A stretch of DNA of 64,000 nt. Source: Fistulifera solaris (taxonomy: Eukaryota; Bacillariophyta; Bacillariophyceae; Naviculales; Stauroneidaceae). Each line of letters begins with the position of its first letter. The stretch's first letter is position 1. The stretch covers positions 1,178,001 through 1,242,000 of the forward strand of contig AP026162.1 in the NCBI GenBank assembly GCA_030295235.1, given 5' to 3'. The position numbers were made by a program, and so were the translations under genes. Positions 58,560 to 64,000 of this stretch are shown here, one piece after another. The notes beneath the pieces are model-generated. The model ran no database searches. It was not told the origin of the DNA and saw only the letters and a list, made by a program, of their open reading frames with translations.

Positions 58560-60309
58560 ATGAACTGGTCGTCGTCGCTGTTGTTGATTTTCCTTGCGAT
58601 TGCTATAGGTTTGATATCCGTACTGCAATTTACGGCAACAACGATACACGATGTCAAAAGTCACATCACGGCTTCCGAAGCGTTCCAGATCTCCATACAA
58701 GAATTCATGTCGCCGAAACCCACCACTTTAGACCAGAAATTTATCAAGGCTGCCCACTACGCGAAAGAAGCGAATGACTTACTCCCTGATATTCAAAAAC
58801 AAAGTCATCAAGCATCCGACAAACGACCCGATTACTACATGGTCTTTTCGTCGAGTTGCTCGCCACAACAACACTGGGAGTCTTTCGTATTCTTTTATCA
58901 TGCTTTCAAAGTGGGGCAGCCAGGGAATGTGACACGAATATTGTCCGGATGCAACGACCAAGAAAAGGAGGAAGTAGATGATTTCTTTGCCAAATATATT
59001 CGACCCATGTCACCTCGATTTCATTTACACCATACCCAAGACTACGGGAAAGTTCAGAAGAATAAGAAAACTCAGTATTACAAATATATGAACAAGCCAT
59101 TTGGGTTACAAGATTGGATGGAAAACGCCTTGGGGGTGTCCGAGAATAAGAGAATGGATTCCGATCTGGCAGACAGCATCGTTATGCTACTAGATCCTGA
59201 TATGGTGTTGCTTCGTCCCTTGGTTCACGACTTTACGAATGAAGATGTGGAATTTGTAGAGGAAGAGCCTGCTACTAAAGTTGTAAAGACCGGCTTTCCG
59301 ATTGCTCAGCAAGACGGTACGTAACCGTCGTCATGACGTTGTCATCGCTCGGGTACTCACTTCTCGCTTTCAGGCTATTTGAGCTCGAAATGGGTCCAAC
59401 ATGACTTTTCGTTCGTTACGGCGAAGGAACAAGGTGACTTTATTCCTCCACCTCCTGCGAAGGAGGGGCCGTTACACTGGAATTCCGGCCCCCCTTATTT
59501 AGCTACTGTTGCAGGTAAGTACGACGCTATGTCATGGTTGATTCTTTGTGAAATGACACTGTCTCATCAGGCTTATTGACGTTAAAGATATGTATCGAAT
59601 CGCTATCAAGTGGACCGAATATGCTCCCAACGTCTTGGAAATTCAAGACGATATTTTCGCAGGTGAGTTGTTTCTTGTCATGGGTGCTACTATCTCACCG
59701 ACGTTGTCTGACCTTGCGACTTTACAGAAATGGTCGGGCTCATCATCGCCACTGTACAGTTAGAACTGCCTTTTACGTTCATTCGATCCCTTGTGGTATC
59801 TACAACTGAATCTGTGGATAGAGAAGGATGGTCGTACATCGATGCACTTCCCGACGATCAGGTTTGTCGTCCAGCTGCCTCGGCTCGGCTGCCGGTCGGG
59901 CTTCATTACTGCAAACGTTACATGCTTGGAAAGGTAATTCGGTGAGAGTAGCTTCTCTTTCTTCTGCGCACATTGTCTAATGTTCCGTATTGTCCAGTGG
60001 TTCTTCAGCAAATACCGGTTAAAGAAGAACATTTTGAACTGTGACAAAGCACTTCTAATGCCTCCATCTCCAGACATCAATTATCTTGACTTTGAATACG
60101 CTGATGTTCCTCCTCGGGCGGATCTTAGAATAACACATGAAGCCCCCGTAAAGCTTAGTCAAAAGCGAGCCAAACGAGAAACGTTCATGCTGTGCGGAAT
60201 GATGAATGCGGTGAATGAGGCGCTACGATACCACAAGCAACAGAAGTGTGGCGTCGACGCCAATTTGGAGGAGACATACTCGATTCATAACGATCCTACG
60301 AATTTTTGA
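58560..60309 (+). CDS. Peptidyl-serine alpha-galactosyltransferase-like (SERGT/HPAT-related) glycosyltransferase
   Basis: Plant and green-algal SERGT adds galactose to Ser in extensin-type proteins in the secretory path. The N-terminus is a type II anchor (SSSLLLIFLAIAIGLISVLQF). Family blocks: YYMVFSSSCSPQQHWESFVFFYHAFKVGQPGNVTRILSGC, RFHLHHTQDYGKV, YYKYMNKPFGLQDWMENA, SIVMLLDPDMVLLRPL (DxD metal site), GPPYLATVA, DMYRIAIKWTEYAPNVLEIQDDIFAEM, LVVSTTES and LHYCKRYMLGKWFFSKYR. Five exons: 58560-59316, 59374-59514, 59571-59662, 59728-59933 and 59998-60309; introns are only 56-65 bp. At the start of exon 3 (59571-59577) one base is missing relative to the needed frame (GLIDVKDMY). In diatoms the acceptor protein is unknown. 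Confidence 0.87.
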
Positions 60310-60631
60310 TGCTGCAAAATCCGGTTCAATGACTCTAGTAGTGTCTACAGGATGTCAGTGAATGGCATACCCTTAACAAACGCCAAGCGTTTGGTCTCTT
60401 GGCTTTTGGGTGGAGCACGGTCTCGGATGCATCCATTTATTGTCTTTACAACACCCACCTTAACTGGCTGAAAACAATTCCGCAGCACCCGCCTGTTCAA
60501 CTTTACTCATCAGCGTTGTCACACTGTCCGGTGAGCAAGTAAATGTACACGCCCCATTGCATGAAAGTACTGTACACGGACTCTATTTTACGGAGTGCGG
60601 ATCCCAGATTCATTGAAATAAAACCGGTTTG
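60310..60631. other. Tail-to-tail spacer
   Basis: It is a convergent 3' flank between the galactosyltransferase and RING-TPR genes. Nothing else is seen. Confidence 0.5.
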
Positions 60632-63436
60632 TCATCTCGACTTTGTCCCCAGGTTTTTTAGCGTCTTGACAGCTTCTTCGATTCGTTCCTTCCTTGTACT
60701 TTCCGCCGATTCGCGCTTAGACAGTCTCTTTCTACTACTGACAACGCTCATTGTGTCCCCCAGTCGCCTCGGAGATCGTTTTTTCTCGACAGTAAGATCA
60801 TCTTCCCGGTGCCTTCTACTAGAAGATTTTCTCCTTTCGCTGACGACGCTAACACCATCATTGTGCTTCCGGGGAGAAGATCGTGGTCTGCGCTCAGTGA
60901 TGACAGATGCTTCGTCAGACTTACGGGGCCTTGATTTGGTTCTCACACTTTCCCCATCATCGGCTCGCCGTGTCGGTCGCAGCTTTGATGTTCTACTCAT
61001 ATCATCCGATGTTGTGGGTCTCGGCTTGCCACGACTTGTTGCCACGGTGACTTCATCGTTTCTGTCGCTCCGTTTCTTGACCCGGATTCTACGCTTCGGA
61101 CTTAGGCTCCCTTCTTCTGGCGAATGAAGAGCGGGACTTGCATGTGACCTTTCGTAATGCGGTGACCTTGGTGACATCTCATGCTTTTTGCGTCCGCTTG
61201 ACGATTTGTTTGATTTTCTCGCCGATCTACGTTCGGAGGCATGATTCTTATCGAGATCAGGAGTGACCAAGAGTTCACAAACTCCATTCTCAAGTTCTTT
61301 CACAAAATGATTTAAATCATCGTCTACCTGTGATATCCGATGCTCAAAGTCAATCTTTCGATATTGATCGTCGATAAGTAAGTTCCCGGCTCCCCAATCT
61401 TTTCGTATTTCTCTCAATTCTCTAAGGGCCTCTTTCTCTTTTCCTAAAGCAGCTAAGACATCAGTGCGAACAATCCAGGTCTGAACGTGGGTTCTGTTGA
61501 TTTCAAGCACATCATGACAATCGCGAAGGGCGTCGCTAAATCTTTTATTCCTTAGGTACGACTCAGCCCGCTCACAGCGAAGCGCAATCACAAGAGGTGA
61601 TATGCTCGGAAGATCTTCGCAATCATTTATTGCACTGTTCAATTGTTCCATGGCTTCATTGTGACGTCCTCGTTTAGTGAATGCTCGAGCTTGTGACAGA
61701 GATGTGTTAATTTTCTGGCATTTGGTCAAGATCTTTTTGTTTGCTTGGAGTTACTCATTTTGTGCGATTCAAAGAGGGCCTGGGTTGCTTTCTCCGTGTC
61801 ACCCATCAACATGAGCGCGTGTCCGTATATTTCGAGACTTTCAGGGTACAGTGAGTTCACTCGCAAAGCTTTATTAGCTTGTTCCATAGCAACGTTGGCC
61901 TGACCAAGGCTGATCTCGATTCGCGCCGCTAAGCAAAGTAACCTCAAATTTGTTGTACTTTTAGTCGATTCTTCGATCAGTTCTTTTGCTATTTGGTACT
62001 TTCCATCCAAATAATATTTCTCGGTCTTCTCGAGAAGTTCCCTTTCTGAAAGAGAGCGATGGTACTCTTCTCTTATACGATTTGACCCTGGAACAGCTTC
62101 AGTTGCCTTTACAATCAACAAGTGAGCTTTTTCGATTTCTCCCAAAGCCATCAACGCCCGCCACATTCTTATCCAATTCTTATCGTACGATGGATCGTGT
62201 TCAATGGCTTTTTCGCAATCCTCTATACAAGTTTCAAACTTCTTTTCTCTGAAAAATGTGACAGCTCGATTCGAATGGACATGTGACATAAGTGCTCTAT
62301 CTTCGACACTTTGCGGGCGAAACGAATCCATCATGCGGATGGCTTCTGTGTACAGTTTTCGGGCCCCTGCAAAGTCACCTTTGTTGAACTTTGCATTTGC
62401 TTGCTTTTTCAGCTTGTGTGCTTTGTCAATTAAATCATCAGTAAACCCTCTAGACTTAGTATCATTCGGTTTCTCATCACCTTCAAGATCGTCGTCGTAA
62501 ATAGTTTCGAGCTCGCCTTCTGGTCCTCTTTCGCTATCCGTTGTCTCTACAAAATTGACCACTCCAGATTCACCGCAGAAGGCCATACTGTTGATGGAGG
62601 TACCAAAATCATTCGTAAGCTTTCCAACAAGAAAGGAAGCATGTCCGTTCATGTCGAAGCTAAAGTCATCATCATCTTCCTCCTCGTCTAGGGGCGATGG
62701 TGACTCGTCTTGAAATGGGTCGCCATTATTACTTTCTTCTGCTGCAACAGAATGTATCACCGATACGGGAGTTTCCGATATCTTTCGAGAAATCTTGCTT
62801 GGCGGGGTGTCTCGTCTAGCATTTGTTGACTGTGTATTCGAACCCGAGTTCAGTTTCTTCCACCGAGGAAAGTGTGTAAGCTGTCCATCGATGTCTTTGT
62901 TTCCATTTTCTGGCGCTGACTCATCGGAAGTATCCGTTGGAACTGTTTCCTCCCGTTTTTCCGATTTATTTTTTGTCTCCGGCTTCAAGAGCTTGTGATC
63001 ACTTCCTCGATCCGCGTGCATTGTGGCGTGCGACAAAAATTTTCCATAATCCCCCGTCCAGTTGCAATCGGCGTCTTCGTCGACACACTGCACCTGAACC
63101 AACGCCAGCACACGGTATGCTAAAGGCTGTGCTTCCGATAAAGGTCTTGCAGCAATCGATAATGTTCCGAATTCCATGCATTCCACGGAGGGGTCGCTCG
63201 AAAGGTCTCCCCTTGCAGACGGGACACGTAATTTGGTGCTTGCGTAGATTGCATTGAAGGGCCCAGCTCTCTAAACATCTCCGACAGAAGGGATGCGAGC
63301 AGCGGCTGGTTACAACCGCATCTAGAGAAGCCAAATTGGTGCAGATGACGCAAACAAAGGAACTGTAGTGCTTTTCGTCCGAAAGGACCTTTCTCTGATC
63401 GTAACCCGAGGTTATCTGAGACAGATCGAAACCCAT
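60632..63436 (-). CDS. RING-finger and TPR-repeat protein with basic Ser/Arg tail
   Basis: ATG 63436 begins MGFDLSQITSGYDQRK. A C3HC4 RING follows: FVCVICTNLASLDAV, TSRCSHPFCRRCLESWA and ITCPVCKGRPF, so E3 ubiquitin ligase activity is likely. A zinc-binding-like segment comes next (VQCVDEDADCNWTGDYGKFLSHATMHADR), then an acidic linker, and TPR repeats (AHKLKKQANAKFNKGDFAGARKLYTEAI, SNRAVTFFREKKFETCIEDCEKAIEHDP and several more). The tail is Arg/Ser/Lys-rich (RRPRSSPRKHNDGVSVVSERR) and probably phosphorylated. Three one-base gaps interrupt the frame: near 63155-63163, in AAA at 63122-63124, and in the T5 run 61734-61738. Each, filled, restores continuous domain text (NRLLQDLYRKHSLLAYRVLA; SKQTKKILTKCQKIN). 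Read as separate genes the pieces would make no sense. Confidence 0.82.
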
Positions 63437-64000
63437 CGCGGATTCCTCACAACAGGCTTAATGCACTCTCGTGTGGTTAAATTTATTCAGTTACTACTCC
63501 CTGCCATTTATTGGAGCATTGTTGCTTTTTAGGTTTTTATAGTCTAGCTCTTCCCTTTTTCTTGTAAAGTCTTCGATGGGCAGGCGTTTTTGTTGTGGGC
63601 GTTGGAGGAGCAAGTTTCAACAACCAGAAAGCGGACATCGGACACTATGACCATGCTACTCGACGATACAGAGTATAGGCATAGTAAGTAAGAACATGGC
63701 CCAGAACCGGTATTCAAAGGTCACAACTACCGAGAACAAGAAATATTCGTACCGGTGGTACCAGGTAGGATCTAAGGCAAACTTACTTGTGATAGGGTAA
63801 TTGCAATTTGGAATAAAATCAGGGCAAACCTAAAGAATAATAAGCAGAATCGAGTTATAGGCGTTGAAACTAAGTTCAGGGAAGAAGTTGTTACTATTCT
63901 GGTGCTAAAAATGATGAATTAATGACCTAAGATTGGTTTTGATTTTTTTGGACTCCGCCTGAATTGGGGGAGCTAAGGCTGTGGGCGCCTGAGAAAGTTC
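63437..64000. other. Intergenic region to window edge
   Basis: It is upstream of the RING-TPR gene. GTACCGGTGGTACCAGGTAGG near 63749-63769 resembles short palindromic strings elsewhere in the window. No gene is seen. Confidence 0.5.

Noticed and set aside
60543-61127. A 194-codon plus-strand frame opposite the RING-TPR tail
   Set aside because: It is antisense to the Arg/Ser-rich tail and its Ser/Leu/Arg composition is the mirror of that low-complexity sequence.

Overview
The window reads as nuclear DNA of a photosynthetic stramenopile, most likely a pennate diatom close to Phaeodactylum tricornutum. Genes are dense and lie on both strands. Introns are short GT-AG introns of about 56-143 bp. 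Several proteins start with a signal peptide followed by an AF-type cleavage motif (TAFAP in the gyrase B precursor, AAF, EAF and SSF in others), the signature of import into a secondary plastid. The species call is inference; the diatom-type plastid targeting is seen directly.

Layout. 1-4.7 kb holds two related, broken copies of an unrecognised repeat-rich gene. 4.7-7.9 kb has no convincing gene. 7.9-14.4 kb carries an acidic membrane protein, a pirin, a GNAT acetyltransferase, a plastid dinucleotide-binding-like protein and TsaE. 15-19.6 kb is one giant coiled-coil gene. 20.4-29.1 kb holds a Rheb-like GTPase, arginyltransferase ATE1, a thylakoid-lumen protein, an EF-hand/DUF760 plastid protein, N-myristoyltransferase and a membrane protein. 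29.4-31.4 kb is an internally deleted Helitron. 31.8-39.6 kb holds a MYND-finger protein, a type III metacaspase, two small or plastid proteins and proteasome subunit RPN7. 39.6-41.9 kb is intergenic and carries three copies of a structured repeat; a fourth sits at 55.0 kb. 41.9-63.4 kb holds ferredoxin/adrenodoxin reductase, plastid gyrase B, an HpcH-type aldolase, condensin CAP-G, eIF3i, a START-domain protein, a CCB2/CCB4-type cytochrome b6f assembly factor, a GARP transcription factor, a peptidyl-serine galactosyltransferase and a RING-TPR protein.

The genes do not form one pathway; this is ordinary eukaryotic housekeeping in mixed orientation. There are loose functional links: several plastid proteins, and two protein-fate enzymes (NMT and a metacaspase with a myristoylation-type N-terminus).

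Reading frames are interrupted in about a dozen genes by a one-base discrepancy, usually a missing A or T in a short homopolymer, including in RPN7, which is normally indispensable. I treat most of these as probable sequence errors and annotate the whole gene across them. The best candidates for something new are the four-copy structured intergenic repeat with paired changes in its stems, the cluster of near-palindromes at 24.35-24.53 kb, the large 35.7 kb hairpin, and the Helitron deletion derivative with identifiable ends.
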